NCBI RefSeq assembly: GCF_001613325.1 | Contig: NZ_BDCD01000045.1 | Coordinates: 1 to 64,000, forward strand | From: Nocardia yamanashiensis NBRC 100130 | GTDB taxonomy: Bacteria; Actinomycetota; Actinomycetes; Mycobacteriales; Mycobacteriaceae | Length of the DNA: 64,000 nucleotides | Reading direction: 5' to 3' | Part shown: in pieces, positions 42,144-50,621 of the stretch | Layout of the letters: every line of letters starts with the position of its first letter | Position numbering within the stretch: position 1 is the first letter of the stretch | The notes under the pieces: generated by a model | The model's input: only the letters and a program-made list of their open reading frames with translations | Databases searched by the model: none | Told to the model about the DNA's origin: nothing | Program-made: the position numbers and the translations under genes

Positions 42144-42776
42144 GTGCCCGAGTTCATTGCTGTCAGCCCGCAGGCGCTTGCCGATCGGATCGCGCGGCGG
42201 GTGTTCGTCGCGCCCGGGCCGCGGGTGGTGGCGGTGGAGGGGGCGGATGCGGCAGAGCCGGTGGGGTTGGCGCGCTTGATCGCCGAGCGGGCGGTGGGGT
42301 TCGGGTGGAGTGCGGGGGTGGTGGATCTGCATGATTTCGTGCGGCCGGCTTCGTTGCGGTACGAGTTCGGGCGGGACGACGAGATGTCTTATCGGACTGC
42401 GTGGTTCGACTATGCGGCGGTGGATCGGGAAGTGGTGCGGGCGGTTCGGGAGCAGGGGCGGTGGTTGCCAGCTTTGTGGGACGAGCGGGCCGATCGGTCG
42501 GCGCGGGTGAAGGTGCGGGAGATGCCGGAGCAAGGGGTGGTGTTCGTGGCGGGGCCCATGCTGTCGGGGCGGGGGCTGGAATTCGATGTGACCGTGGAGT
42601 TGCGGATGTCGGAGGCGGCGTTGCGGCGCAAGACGCCGGAGGCGGAACGGTTCACCCTCGAAGCGCTGCGGGAGCACGAGTCGGAGCGGTTCGAGACGGC
42701 CGATTTCGTGGTGGCGTGGGATCATCCCGACCGCCCCGCATTGCAGGTGGAGCCGGGCGGCGGACGCGATCACTGA
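42144..42776 (+). CDS. Uridine-kinase-like protein lacking the P-loop
   Basis: This 210-residue protein has the middle and end of the uridine kinase/P-loop nucleoside kinase fold: VVDLHDFVRPASLRYEFGRDD, the Tyr-rich SYRTAWFDYAAVDREVVRAV, VVFVAGPMLSGRGLEFDVTVELRMSEAALRRK. Where the ATP-binding loop should be (GxxGxGKS), it reads VAVEGADAAEPVGLARLIAE, with no Gly-Lys-Ser/Thr. It therefore probably does not bind ATP in the usual way. The start is GTG 42144. Its neighbours give no clear hint of function. Confidence 0.7.
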   Translation: MPEFIAVSPQALADRIARRVFVAPGPRVVAVEGADAAEPVGLARLIAERAVGFGWSAGVVDLHDFVRPASLRYEFGRDDEMSYRTAWFDYAAVDREVVRAVREQGRWLPALWDERADRSARVKVREMPEQGVVFVAGPMLSGRGLEFDVTVELRMSEAALRRKTPEAERFTLEALREHESERFETADFVVAWDHPDRPALQVEPGGGRDH

Positions 42777-42892
42777 CCCCGGGTTTCGTGCACACCCGAA
42801 AGCCGTCCTGATTGGTGCGAAACGATGGCGCCCGATACGGTGAGGGCGCGTCGGCGCGAGCGGTATGCGCCGAGTTCATCGAGGGGGAAAGC

Positions 42893-43567
42893 GTGCACCC
42901 GGACGACTCGTCCGCGCGGTCGATCAGGACCGCGAGTTCGGCGAACGCATCGAATCCGCAGCGGCGCACGGCTTTCCGGATGGCGGCGCTGTTCATCACC
43001 GTGATCGCGGTGGGCGCGCCGCTCGCGATCGGGGTGATCGCGCTGTCGGACGATACGTCGTCCACGCGCGAAACCGACCCGGCACAGGCGACGTACTCGA
43101 TCCCGTCGAACCTGCCGCTGCTCACCACCATCCCGCAGCCGGTCACCATCCCCGGCACCTCGGCCACGACGGCCCCGCTCACGCCGTTCACCTGGCCGTT
43201 GACCACCCACCGCTCTCCCACCGGCTTCACGCTGATCCGCAATCTGCAAACCGGTGACTGCGTGGACGGCAACCTGAAGAAGGGCGAATCGGCGACCGGC
43301 ATGACGGTCGTCGCCTGCACCAAACCCCATGACGCCGAAGTCGCGACGGTCATCTACCTGCCGTCCTGGGACAGCAAGGAATCCGTCGACGACTACATCC
43401 AGACCACCTGCGGCGAGCAACTCGACCCGATTCTGCGCGCCCACCCGGAGCTGACCTGGGCGTACTACTATCCGCCCTCGAAGGCCGACTGGCAGCAGGA
43501 TTCGAAGGTGCAGTGCCTGCTGCACGACGGCAACGACGCGAAACTGACCGGCAAGCTCACCAAGTGA
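42893..43567 (+). CDS. Membrane-anchored protein with septum-formation-like domain
   Basis: A 224-residue protein with a cytoplasmic N-terminus (~35 residues), one membrane helix (MAALFITVIAVGAPLAIGVIAL), a Thr/Pro-rich linker and an outer domain with LQTGDCVDG, VVACTKPHDAEVATVIYLP, TTCGEQLD and KVQCLLHDG. The four Cys and the CxxPHxxEV block match the septum_form domain found in actinomycete membrane proteins. GAGGGGGAAAGC before GTG 42893 marks the start; the frame upstream to 42812 lacks one. The precise role is unknown. Confidence 0.8.
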   Translation: MHPDDSSARSIRTASSANASNPQRRTAFRMAALFITVIAVGAPLAIGVIALSDDTSSTRETDPAQATYSIPSNLPLLTTIPQPVTIPGTSATTAPLTPFTWPLTTHRSPTGFTLIRNLQTGDCVDGNLKKGESATGMTVVACTKPHDAEVATVIYLPSWDSKESVDDYIQTTCGEQLDPILRAHPELTWAYYYPPSKADWQQDSKVQCLLHDGNDAKLTGKLTK

Positions 43568-43610
43568 CCTCGGCGACCGCCGCGTTCGCACCCCGAGTAC
43601 AACGGAAGGC

Positions 43611-44429
43611 ATGACCGAGAACAGGTTGGGTCCCTCGTTCCACACCGATCAGGTCGACGACGTCACGCAGCGTGAACTGCTCGTCGAGATTCTCGATTCC
43701 CAAGCCGCGCTGCCCGGGGTGCGGAGACTACGGCAATGGACGCTCGATGCGCTGCGGATCGAACCCGGGGATCGGGTACTCGATATCGGTTCCGGCACCG
43801 GCTCCGAAGTCGTCGCGATGGCTCGGCTCGCCGGGCCGACCGGTGCGGCCTACGGCGTGGACCCGAACCCCGGAATGCTGACGGTGGCACGCAAACGCGC
43901 TGCGGCGGAGGGTATTTCGGCCGATTTCGTCGAAGGCAACGCGTATGCGCTGCCGTTCGAGGACGGCAGCATCGACGCGGTCCGCTGCGAACGCGTCTAC
44001 CAGCACCTCGACCATCCGGACCGGGCCAGCGCCGAGATCGCCCGCGTCCTGCGACCGGGCGGACGCGCCGTCGTCATCGACAGCGACTGGTCCACCACGA
44101 TCATCCACCCCGGCGACCCCGAGGTAGTGGCAGCCATGACCGCGACCTCCCTGAGCCGATCACTGCACCCACACTCGGGCCGCATGCTCCGCGGCTGGCT
44201 GACCCACGCCGGCCTCACCGTGGAGGGCATGAGCGCCGACGCCGTCATGTGGGAGCCGGACGGCATCCGCGCCATGATGCCGATCGGCGCGGAGAAAGCC
44301 GTCGCCCAAGGCACCATCACCGAGCAACAACGCGACCGCCTGCTCGCCGACCTGGAAGCCGGCATGGCGGCCGGCGACTACCACTTCTCCGTAACCATGT
44401 TCGCCGTCCAAGCCCGCAAACCCGACTGA
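43611..44429 (+). CDS. SAM-dependent methyltransferase (UbiE/COQ5-like)
   Basis: A 272-residue class I methyltransferase: motif I VLDIGSGTGSEVVAMA (residues ~56-71), the acidic end of strand 2 in YGVDPNPGML, NAYALPFEDGSIDAV as motif II, and RVLRPGGRAVVIDSDW as motif III. The group methylates small molecules and the substrate here is unknown. ATG 43611 starts 43 bases after the septum-domain gene in the same direction, and the small membrane protein follows. Confidence 0.9.
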   Translation: MTENRLGPSFHTDQVDDVTQRELLVEILDSQAALPGVRRLRQWTLDALRIEPGDRVLDIGSGTGSEVVAMARLAGPTGAAYGVDPNPGMLTVARKRAAAEGISADFVEGNAYALPFEDGSIDAVRCERVYQHLDHPDRASAEIARVLRPGGRAVVIDSDWSTTIIHPGDPEVVAAMTATSLSRSLHPHSGRMLRGWLTHAGLTVEGMSADAVMWEPDGIRAMMPIGAEKAVAQGTITEQQRDRLLADLEAGMAAGDYHFSVTMFAVQARKPD

Positions 44430-44474
44430 CCCCGACACCTGGCGAGACCCACCGATAGGGCGTATGCAGGGCAT

Positions 44475-44651
44475 ATGGGCCGCCACCCCAAACGCACCCC
44501 GTTCTACGGCGTGCTGATGCTGCTCACCGTCATGATCACCGGCCTCTGGGTCCGCGATCTGACGGTGACGTGGCTGCGCATCACCCTCTTCATCGTGTTG
44601 TTCGCAGTCGCCCTCGTCGGCTTCGTCATGACCTTCCGCGACTACTCCTGA
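44475..44651 (+). CDS. Small membrane protein, 58 aa
   Basis: A short frame from ATG 44475 with a basic start (MGRHPKRTPF) and two hydrophobic helices (YGVLMLLTVMITGLWV and ITLFIVLFAVALVGFVM), ending FRDYS. The pattern is too regular to be chance. A weak CAGGG is upstream. Its stop overlaps the end of the convergent DUF397 gene by 10 bases. Function unknown. Confidence 0.6.
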   Translation: MGRHPKRTPFYGVLMLLTVMITGLWVRDLTVTWLRITLFIVLFAVALVGFVMTFRDYS

Positions 44652-44842
44652 TCCCCGGGCAAAACACTCGCAGTGAAGACATCCCACTGATCCGCAGTGA
44701 AGACGAGTGCCGGGCCGGCCGGGTCCTTCGAATCGCGAACGCCTACTGCGCCGTCCGGGAGCCAGGCCACTTCGACGCATTCGGTCTGACCGCTGCTGTG
44801 GCTGCTCTTGAACCACAGCGCTCCGGCTAGTTCCGTGTTCAT
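44642..44842 (-). CDS. DUF397 family protein
   Basis: A 66-residue protein with the DUF397 pattern WFKSSHSSGQTECVEVAWLPDGAVGVRDSKDPAGPALVFTADQW. Such proteins are encoded in large numbers in actinomycetes beside XRE-DUF5753 regulators and are thought to work as their partners, for instance in development (BldB-, WhiJ-like systems). Its ATG overlaps the regulator's stop by four bases (ATGA). Confidence 0.93.
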   Translation of the reverse strand: MNTELAGALWFKSSHSSGQTECVEVAWLPDGAVGVRDSKDPAGPALVFTADQWDVFTASVLPGDQE

Positions 44843-45729
44843 ATCGCGAAACTCCTCGCCACCTGCCGTAGCAGGTCTCTCGTTTCCGTCTCTGTCAGAG
44901 CCACATCCCTTATGGCCGACGCGATTTCATGGTATCGCCGGACATCGTCCTCTTTCTCCATGTAGAAGTCCGGTTTGCCGGCACCCTCGAAGTAGACGAG
45001 CGAGGGCTCAACCGGGCGAGCCCTCGAGTCGGTGCCGAACTCGAGGATGGCGAACGGGCCGTGCAGCAAGCCGTGCACACATCCGCTTGCGAACGGTTGA
45101 ACGCGCAAAGAGACGTTGGGAAGCTTGCCTACCTCGGCGAGGTGGTGCAGTTGCGCCGCCATCACGCGAGGTCCGCCGACCGCGCGGTGCAACGCCGATT
45201 CATGAAGCAGCAGTTCGAGTTGCACCGGTTCGGCCTTGCGCGTGACGATGATCTGACGCTTCATCCGCAGCTCGACCCGGCGTTCTATCTCGTCGTCGCT
45301 GCTGCCGACGTAGAACGCGCTGATCAGCGAACGCGCGTATTCGGCGGTCTGGACGAGACCCGGCACAATCTCGTGATAGGCAGTCTGTTTGCGAGCCGAA
45401 GCTGCCAGCCCGACGTACATGTTGAATGTCGCATCGCTGTACAGCCCACCGAAAGCGGTGTACCACGAGGCGATTTGGGCTTGCTTCGCGAGTTCGACGG
45501 CACGGTCGGTGTCGGCGGGCGTCACCTCGTACAGCTCACACAGTGCCTGGATGTCGCGGATGCGTAGCTTCTTCACCCCACCGGTCTCGATCCGGTGCAG
45601 GCAGGTTTTGCTCAGCTCCACCAAATGGGCCGCGCGATCCATCGATAGTCCTCGGCCCTCGCGGGCCTCGCGCAGGTATCGCCCGAGCTGCCGTCGCGGC
45701 AGCGTCGAAGGTTCCTCATCGCTGGTCAT
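44839..45729 (-). CDS. XRE-type regulator with DUF5753 (Scr1-like) domain
   Basis: A 296-residue regulator: an XRE helix-turn-helix (LGRYLREAREGRGLSMDRAAHLVELSKTCLHRIETG) and a C-terminal DUF5753 domain (IASWYTAFGGLYSDATFNMYVGLAASARKQTAYHEIVPGLVQTAEYAR, ELLLHESALHRAVGG, VYFEGAGKPDFYMEKEDDV). It is coupled to a DUF397 gene, the standard actinomycete pair of uncertain targets. GAGGAAGCAGAC before ATG 45729 supports that start over an in-frame start at 45765. Confidence 0.93.
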   Translation of the reverse strand: MTSDEEPSTLPRRQLGRYLREAREGRGLSMDRAAHLVELSKTCLHRIETGGVKKLRIRDIQALCELYEVTPADTDRAVELAKQAQIASWYTAFGGLYSDATFNMYVGLAASARKQTAYHEIVPGLVQTAEYARSLISAFYVGSSDDEIERRVELRMKRQIIVTRKAEPVQLELLLHESALHRAVGGPRVMAAQLHHLAEVGKLPNVSLRVQPFASGCVHGLLHGPFAILEFGTDSRARPVEPSLVYFEGAGKPDFYMEKEDDVRRYHEIASAIRDVALTETETRDLLRQVARSFAI

Positions 45730-45882
45730 GTCTGCTTCCTCGAGGATTTCGGAACAGAAACTCACGACATCGCGGAACAGACTGTACGCCGGGCCCGGAC
45801 CCTACCCTCGCGGTTCGGACGGATCCGCCTGGAACGTCCGAATCGGCTGTTCTGGAGCGGATTACGGTGATGTGCTGGCCGT

Positions 45883-46188
45883 ATGCCCACCGAACCTGAC
45901 GACATAGAACTGCAAGTCATCCAAGACGTCATCGACATCGTCGAAGGCCGTCTGAGCGAACGGGAACGCCACGGCTGGCGCTTGACCATCCCTCGTTCTC
46001 GGGTCTACGCGACCGTGCTGCACGCGGTGCTGCTCAGTGCGCGGGCGGCGTGCATCGTCCCGGCTACGCTCGATCGGGCCGAGATTCTGGATGTGATCTT
46101 CGATGGGATCGAGCCGCCGAATTCGCCTGCGGTCGGTTGTAATCCGGTGGAGGACGCTATCCGACATCATGTGGTTCCGGTGAACTGA
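45883..46188 (+). CDS. Hypothetical protein, 101 aa
   Basis: Starts at ATG 45883, divergent from the XRE-DUF5753 gene. It begins with an acidic part (MPTEPDDIELQVIQDVIDIVEGRL), then WRLTIPRSRVYATVLHAVLLSARAACIV and DRAEILDVIFDGIEPP. No membrane helix, signal or known motif. Codon use fits a real gene, but I do not recognise the family. Confidence 0.6.
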   Translation: MPTEPDDIELQVIQDVIDIVEGRLSERERHGWRLTIPRSRVYATVLHAVLLSARAACIVPATLDRAEILDVIFDGIEPPNSPAVGCNPVEDAIRHHVVPVN

Positions 46189-46208
46189 TCGCTACGGTGT
46201 TGGAGTTC

Positions 46209-47315
46209 TTACGGGAGGTATGGGCCGAGATCGGTGGCTATGCGGTGCGGGTCGCCGTAGCCCGAGCTGAAGTATGGGTAGGGGCGTTCGGGTAGGTAGC
46301 GGGTCTGCATGGTGGTGATGATGTCGGCAATTTCGTGGGGAGGGGTGTTGCGGCCCAATAGTTCTCGGAGGACGATGAATTGTTCGACCGCGGGTGGTTC
46401 GAGTTCGCGGAACCATTGCTCGACTGCTTCGAGGGAAGCGGCTGCATCGTCGCGGCGGAGGTCTTCGATTGCCCAGGCGTAGGAATTCGCCAGGCGGGCA
46501 TACAGGTCGGTCAGGCCGGGCGGGAACGACGGGGCCACGGCGACGATCAGACGCCAGACGTAATCGTCGAAGGACTTGGTCAGTTCGGGTCGATCCGTGG
46601 CCAGGTCACGCCAATCATCTGTCCACTCCGCCTGGCGGTACAGGTCGATCAGCCGGCCGGGTTCATACAGGGGCAGGTAGAATTCGTTGTCACCGGTTTT
46701 CAATACCTTTTCGAGCAGTTCCGTTGGTACGGAGCAACTTTCGGCCAGCAGGACGGCGTCGTAGAGGTCTTTGGCGTGTTTGCCTTCGGCGGCCAGCCAG
46801 AGCAGTTTCCACGCCAATGCCAGTGGGCGGCTCGCGGCCGAGAGCAGGGGCGGCGGGCCGGGGGTGCCGAGGCGGGGAATCGGGGTGCGGATTGCTGGGG
46901 CCGGGAGTTCCTCACCGAAGGCGAAGTCGATTCGCAGGTCTCCGGTGCCGCCGTGCGAGCGTTCCCAGGCGAGGGTGACGCTGCGGCCGGGTGCGCCGCG
47001 GTAGGTCCAGACATGGTATGCCGCAGCGATATCCACCGGCACCGGGTGAATGCGCAGGGATCCCGCCGCTTGCGACAGTTCCGCCGCCCTGGCCGGGATC
47101 TCCATGAGCATGCGCTGCACCGCGTCGTCCTCGAGCCGCCAATCAACCGGCGTCACCACGAAATCCAAGTCACGCGGTTCACGCGCCTGCGCACCGAACC
47201 AGGCGGTCAGCAGCACGCTGCCGCGCAATACCAGGTTATCGGCCCATTCCGAGGCGGCGACGGCGGCGAGCACCAGGTCGATCGCCTCGCGGTGCGCCAG
47301 GCGCGGGTCGTCCAT
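46209..47315 (-). CDS. AbiEii-like nucleotidyltransferase
   Basis: A 368-residue protein with the minimal nucleotidyltransferase core: RGSVLL (31-36) then, after REP, DLDF (49-52), the G-S...D-x-D arrangement of AbiEii/MNT-type enzymes. Further C-terminal LALAWKLLWLAAEGKHAKDLYDAVLLAE (K...KDL.D) is the AbiEii-type helical motif. Known AbiEii toxins transfer nucleotides to tRNA and are paired with an AbiEi antitoxin; no such gene is beside this one. A paralogue lies at 50.9-52.2 kb. GTG 47324 is an alternative start. Confidence 0.8.
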   Translation of the reverse strand: MDDPRLAHREAIDLVLAAVAASEWADNLVLRGSVLLTAWFGAQAREPRDLDFVVTPVDWRLEDDAVQRMLMEIPARAAELSQAAGSLRIHPVPVDIAAAYHVWTYRGAPGRSVTLAWERSHGGTGDLRIDFAFGEELPAPAIRTPIPRLGTPGPPPLLSAASRPLALAWKLLWLAAEGKHAKDLYDAVLLAESCSVPTELLEKVLKTGDNEFYLPLYEPGRLIDLYRQAEWTDDWRDLATDRPELTKSFDDYVWRLIVAVAPSFPPGLTDLYARLANSYAWAIEDLRRDDAAASLEAVEQWFRELEPPAVEQFIVLRELLGRNTPPHEIADIITTMQTRYLPERPYPYFSSGYGDPHRIATDLGPYLP

Positions 47316-47389
47316 CGTGGTCACGCGATCATTGTCGCAAACAACCCGCACCCATTGCCGCCGAGAATCTTTCGTGATCGCATGGGCCG

Positions 47390-48574
47390 ATGACCGTCGA
47401 GCACTTCCTTCCGTTCCGCAAGAGTGCGGTGATCTCGTTGTGCGCCGGGGAGGTGCCGGAGGCCGAGCGGGAGTCGTTCCTGGAGTTCGCGCGATTGCTG
47501 GCGGCGTTGGTGCACTACCGGTTTCATCGGCGCGGGGATGCCGTGCTGGATGCGTATCAGCTGGTCGATCCGGCGCAGGATGTGCGGAACATCGGTACGG
47601 CGAGTGCGGCGAATCAGGCGGCGGCGCGGGAGGCGGTGGAGCGGGAGCTGGTGGCGTTGACGGAGGCCGCGGACTTCGCTCGGATCGATGCGAGCGAGAT
47701 CGCTCAGGCTTTCGCCGAGCATGCCTTGGTGAAGGTGCGGTTGGAGGTCGACGACACGGATATCGATACGGTGATGTTCTTCCGGCGCGGCGTATCCCAG
47801 CGCACCGAACAGGTGAAATGGCTCTATGGTCTCCGCCGCCGGTCCATCGAATTCACCAGTTATTCGAAGGTTCTCGTCTATGTGGCGTTCAAAGACCATG
47901 TGCTGCTGAAGCTTTTCCAGAATGTCCCAGCCAATGACCTGGAAATGCTCTATCCCAGCGTCCGTGTCCGCATGCGCCCGCTGGACAAACTCCTCATCGG
48001 CGTTCCCGCCGTCATCTCCGGAATCATCGTCCTGGTAACCAAACTCGTCGCTTCGCTCGGCCTGCTCATCCTGCTCGCCGCCTTCTGGCTCGGCCTCCGC
48101 GACGAATCCGTCCGCCTGGACCAGACCGCTCTCGTCACCCTCGGCGCCGGCATAGCCGCCTTCACCGGCTACCTCGTCCGCCAATTCTCCAAATTCAAGA
48201 ACCGCAAGATCAAACTCATGAAAACCGTTGCCGAGCACCTCTACTTCCGCAATCTCGACAATGGCCCCGGCGTCTTCCACCATCTCCTCGACGCCGCCGA
48301 AGAATCCGAAGTCAAGGAAACCCTCCTCGCCTACCACTTCCTCCACACCGCCGACCACCCCATGACCGCCCCCGAACTCGACAAACGCATAGAAGAGTGG
48401 TTCCACCACCACTGGAACACCACCTTCGACTTCCAGATCTCCCCCGGCCTCGCCGCCCTCACCGACCTCGGACTCCTCACCGAGGACGAACACGGCACCC
48501 TCACCGTCCCACCACTCCCCGAAGCCCGCCGTCGCCTGGACGACCAGTGGGACAACGCGTTCCGCAGCGCCTAA
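47390..48574 (+). CDS. DUF3754 (TMEM143-like) membrane protein
   Basis: A 394-residue protein starting MTVEHFLPFRKSAVIS. The middle fits DUF3754: VKVRLEVDDTDIDTVMFFRRG, SYSKVLVYVAFKD, LKLFQNVPANDLEMLYPSVRVRMRPLDKLLIGVP, then two hydrophobic helices (about 200-225 and 250-265) and FKNRKIKLMKTVAEHLYFRNLDNGPGVFHHLLDAAEESEVKETLLAYHFL. The family occurs in bacteria and in mitochondria or chloroplasts; the function is unknown. It is divergent from the nucleotidyltransferase with a short gap, and overlaps the stop of the isochorismatase-like gene by four bases. Confidence 0.85.
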   Translation: MTVEHFLPFRKSAVISLCAGEVPEAERESFLEFARLLAALVHYRFHRRGDAVLDAYQLVDPAQDVRNIGTASAANQAAAREAVERELVALTEAADFARIDASEIAQAFAEHALVKVRLEVDDTDIDTVMFFRRGVSQRTEQVKWLYGLRRRSIEFTSYSKVLVYVAFKDHVLLKLFQNVPANDLEMLYPSVRVRMRPLDKLLIGVPAVISGIIVLVTKLVASLGLLILLAAFWLGLRDESVRLDQTALVTLGAGIAAFTGYLVRQFSKFKNRKIKLMKTVAEHLYFRNLDNGPGVFHHLLDAAEESEVKETLLAYHFLHTADHPMTAPELDKRIEEWFHHHWNTTFDFQISPGLAALTDLGLLTEDEHGTLTVPPLPEARRRLDDQWDNAFRSA

Positions 48575-49116
48575 TCCAGCCAGTCGGCGCAGTCCAGCAC
48601 CTCGATGCCACGGCTCGGGAAGACGGAGTCCATGAAGAAGTCGTGGATGGCGGCATCGCCGTCACCGCAGCCGTCCCGCAGCACCGTGAGCCGGTAGCCG
48701 CGGTCCGCGGCGTCGTAACAGGTCGCGGCGACCATTGCGCCGGTGGCGACGCCGGCGATGGCGAGGTTCGTGATGCCGCGGGCGCGCAGGACCAGATCGA
48801 GGTCCGTGCCGGCGAAAGCGCTGGCACGGCGCTTCAGCACGACGACGTCGGCGTCGGTCACCGGTAGTGCGATTTCGGTTGCGGGAGAGCCTTCGTGAAA
48901 CGTGTCCCCTCCTTCGAAGAAGGATTGGAACAGTTCGTTGTCGGGCGGGAGGTCGGTGGCGTTCGGGCGGAGAGCGAAGTGGACGAAGACAACCAGTACA
49001 CCGGCGGCGCGGGCGCGTGGGAGCAAGTCCGTCAGTGGCGGTACGGCGTTCTTGGCGAACGGGTAGTTGTCCGTGATTCCGTGCTGGATATCGCCGATTA
49101 TGAGTGCGGTCGTCAA
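48571..49116 (-). CDS. Isochorismatase-fold hydrolase lacking the usual Cys
   Basis: A 181-residue protein of the cysteine-hydrolase/isochorismatase fold. The Asp of LIIGDIQHGI and the Lys of VVLKRRASAF are present, but the nucleophile position in GVATGAMVAAT is Met where most family enzymes have Cys. True isochorismatases also lack Cys, so activity on another substrate is possible. I start at TTG 49116 because GGAGG lies five bases upstream and the product then begins MTTALIIGD, as relatives do; ATG 49182 is in frame but without a ribosome site. It is convergent with the DUF3754 gene. Confidence 0.82.
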   Translation of the reverse strand: MTTALIIGDIQHGITDNYPFAKNAVPPLTDLLPRARAAGVLVVFVHFALRPNATDLPPDNELFQSFFEGGDTFHEGSPATEIALPVTDADVVVLKRRASAFAGTDLDLVLRARGITNLAIAGVATGAMVAATCYDAADRGYRLTVLRDGCGDGDAAIHDFFMDSVFPSRGIEVLDCADWLD

Positions 49117-49290
49117 AGCAGCCTCCGTTTGCGGGTCCTCGGGTACGACCTTATCGATGCCGAAGCCGGGCGGGCGATGCACTGACCATCGGTGTCAGGG
49201 TTTCGGGAAACGCTGGGCTGCTCGGGTTTCCGGTGCACACTGAGGGTTGAGGCGGGTGGGTGCGCCCGCCTCGGAGGGTGGTGATTCCCG

Positions 49291-50223
49291 ATGACGTCCA
49301 GCGGTGAACCGGACGATGATCTGAGTTTGAAGAAGTACGGGTTCGATACCGTCGAAGTGGATGAGGAAGAAGAGGATTCGGGGCCGCCGGGGGATCCGCC
49401 GCCGCCCGATCCGGGTGACGATCATATTCCGTTCGCGAAGCGGGCCAACTCGGTGGCCAACGCCGACGAGTGGGCGGCGGCGTTCAATGCGCGGCGGTTG
49501 GATGGGATACGGCGGGCGCAGCGGATCGCACAGCGGTTCATGGTGGCGCCCACCGCGGAGGCTATTCGGGCGGGCGATCGGGAAATCGAGAGACTGCTCG
49601 GAGTTTTCGAGGATCGCTACCGGACCGACCGCATCAGCCACACCGACCTCATCGTTCACGCGACATGGGCGTTGCGCACGAAATGGAAGCGGGCGACCGG
49701 GCCCACCGCGTATTACGAGAACACTCCGCAGCCTAGCCATCACCGGATCGTGTCGTTCCAGTTGGAGCGGGCGACGGCCGACGAACAACGCCTGGGCGTC
49801 AACGAGGAACTGAATCCCTCCGATGTGTACTTCCTCCAGTACTACCGCGCGGCCGGAACCCAGCAGAACCCCCTCCCCCGTCTCGACCTGCTCATCCAGC
49901 AGCAGGCGTATTCCAAACCCACACAACCGATCTACGACTACCTACGCCTGATAAACCCCGAACAGGACGGCAATGTAGAACCAGCCGAGTACTTCCTGGG
50001 CTCCGCCGCCTACTACGCGTTCCTCGGCTCCCCGAACGGCTCCCCGGTCGCCTATCTGACCCACGATTGGGGCTGGTGGCTCGGCATCAACGGCATCAGC
50101 TCCATCCGCATCGACGGCTCTCTGAACCTGTATTTCACCTTCAGCCATCCCGGAACCGGCACAGGCACAACGTCTTCGGCCTCATCCTCGTCATCGACCT
50201 CCACGTCCACCTCATCGACCTGA
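49291..50223 (+). CDS. Hypothetical protein with acidic start and Ser/Thr tail
   Basis: A 310-residue protein: residues ~20-45 are acidic and Pro-rich (DEEEEDSGPPGDPPPPDPGDD), ~50-280 form a folded-looking part (ANADEWAAAFNARRLDGIRRAQRIAQRF, AYYENTPQPSHHRIVSFQLERA, FLQYYRAAGTQQNPLPRLDLLIQQQ, HDWGWWLGINGISSIRI), and the end is a Gly/Thr/Ser run. No signal or membrane helix. I do not recognise it. GGAGGGTGGTGATTCCCG precedes ATG 49291. It is convergent with the ArsR gene, three bases apart. Confidence 0.7.
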   Translation: MTSSGEPDDDLSLKKYGFDTVEVDEEEEDSGPPGDPPPPDPGDDHIPFAKRANSVANADEWAAAFNARRLDGIRRAQRIAQRFMVAPTAEAIRAGDREIERLLGVFEDRYRTDRISHTDLIVHATWALRTKWKRATGPTAYYENTPQPSHHRIVSFQLERATADEQRLGVNEELNPSDVYFLQYYRAAGTQQNPLPRLDLLIQQQAYSKPTQPIYDYLRLINPEQDGNVEPAEYFLGSAAYYAFLGSPNGSPVAYLTHDWGWWLGINGISSIRIDGSLNLYFTFSHPGTGTGTTSSASSSSSTSTSTSST

Positions 50224-50226
50224 CCG

Positions 50227-50559
50227 CTATCCGGCGGAGCGGCTTCGGCGTGCGTTCTCGCCGGCGAGGATTTCGATCAGCCCGGGAAAGCGGTGTTTCA
50301 GGTCGGCAGCGCGAAGTTGGGCCATATTGCTGTTGCCACGATTGACCTGGCGGATCAGCCCCGCTTGCCGGAGTACCCGGAAATGGTGCGTACGAGTGGC
50401 TTTCGAGACGGGCAGACCGAACGAGCTGCAATGCCGTTCCGCGCCTTCCGCATCAGCCAGCAAGCCGAGCACCACTTCCAACCGGTGCTTGTCGGCCAGG
50501 GCGGCCAGTACCGCGCCCAGCTCCATGTCCGCTACGTCCGGCTCGTCGTCGCCAGGCAT
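50227..50559 (-). CDS. ArsR-like winged-helix regulator
   Basis: A 110-residue regulator with the ArsR helix-turn-helix (MELGAVLAALADKHRLEVVLGLL, LPVSKATRTHHFRVLRQAGLIRQVNRGNSNMAQLRAADL). The metal-binding Cys pairs of classical ArsR proteins are absent, so it probably senses something else. It is divergent from an antibiotic-biosynthesis-monooxygenase-type gene with a perfect palindrome between them, so the two form a small regulon. Confidence 0.9.
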   Translation of the reverse strand: MPGDDEPDVADMELGAVLAALADKHRLEVVLGLLADAEGAERHCSSFGLPVSKATRTHHFRVLRQAGLIRQVNRGNSNMAQLRAADLKHRFPGLIEILAGENARRSRSAG

Positions 50560-50576
50560 GCCGCAACCCTCCTCTA

Positions 50577-50596
50577 GGTACGACTTGCATCGTACC
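50577..50596. promoter_or_regulatory. Palindromic operator of the ArsR-like regulator
   Basis: GGTACGA and TCGTACC are perfect 7-base arms around CTTGCA, between the divergent ArsR-like and monooxygenase genes (26 bases before the latter). Confidence 0.75.
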
Positions 50597-50621
50597 CAAG
50601 GGCTCGTTTACCGTCCGAGGT

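Noticed and set aside
46209..47315. Complete AbiE toxin-antitoxin system
   Set aside because: No AbiEi-like winged-helix antitoxin gene lies on either side of this nucleotidyltransferase or of its paralogue.
47321..48493. 390-residue open frame antisense to the DUF3754 gene
   Set aside because: It is very Glu/Gly/Val-rich, has no known motif and lies opposite a gene with clear family features. High GC makes such mirror frames common.
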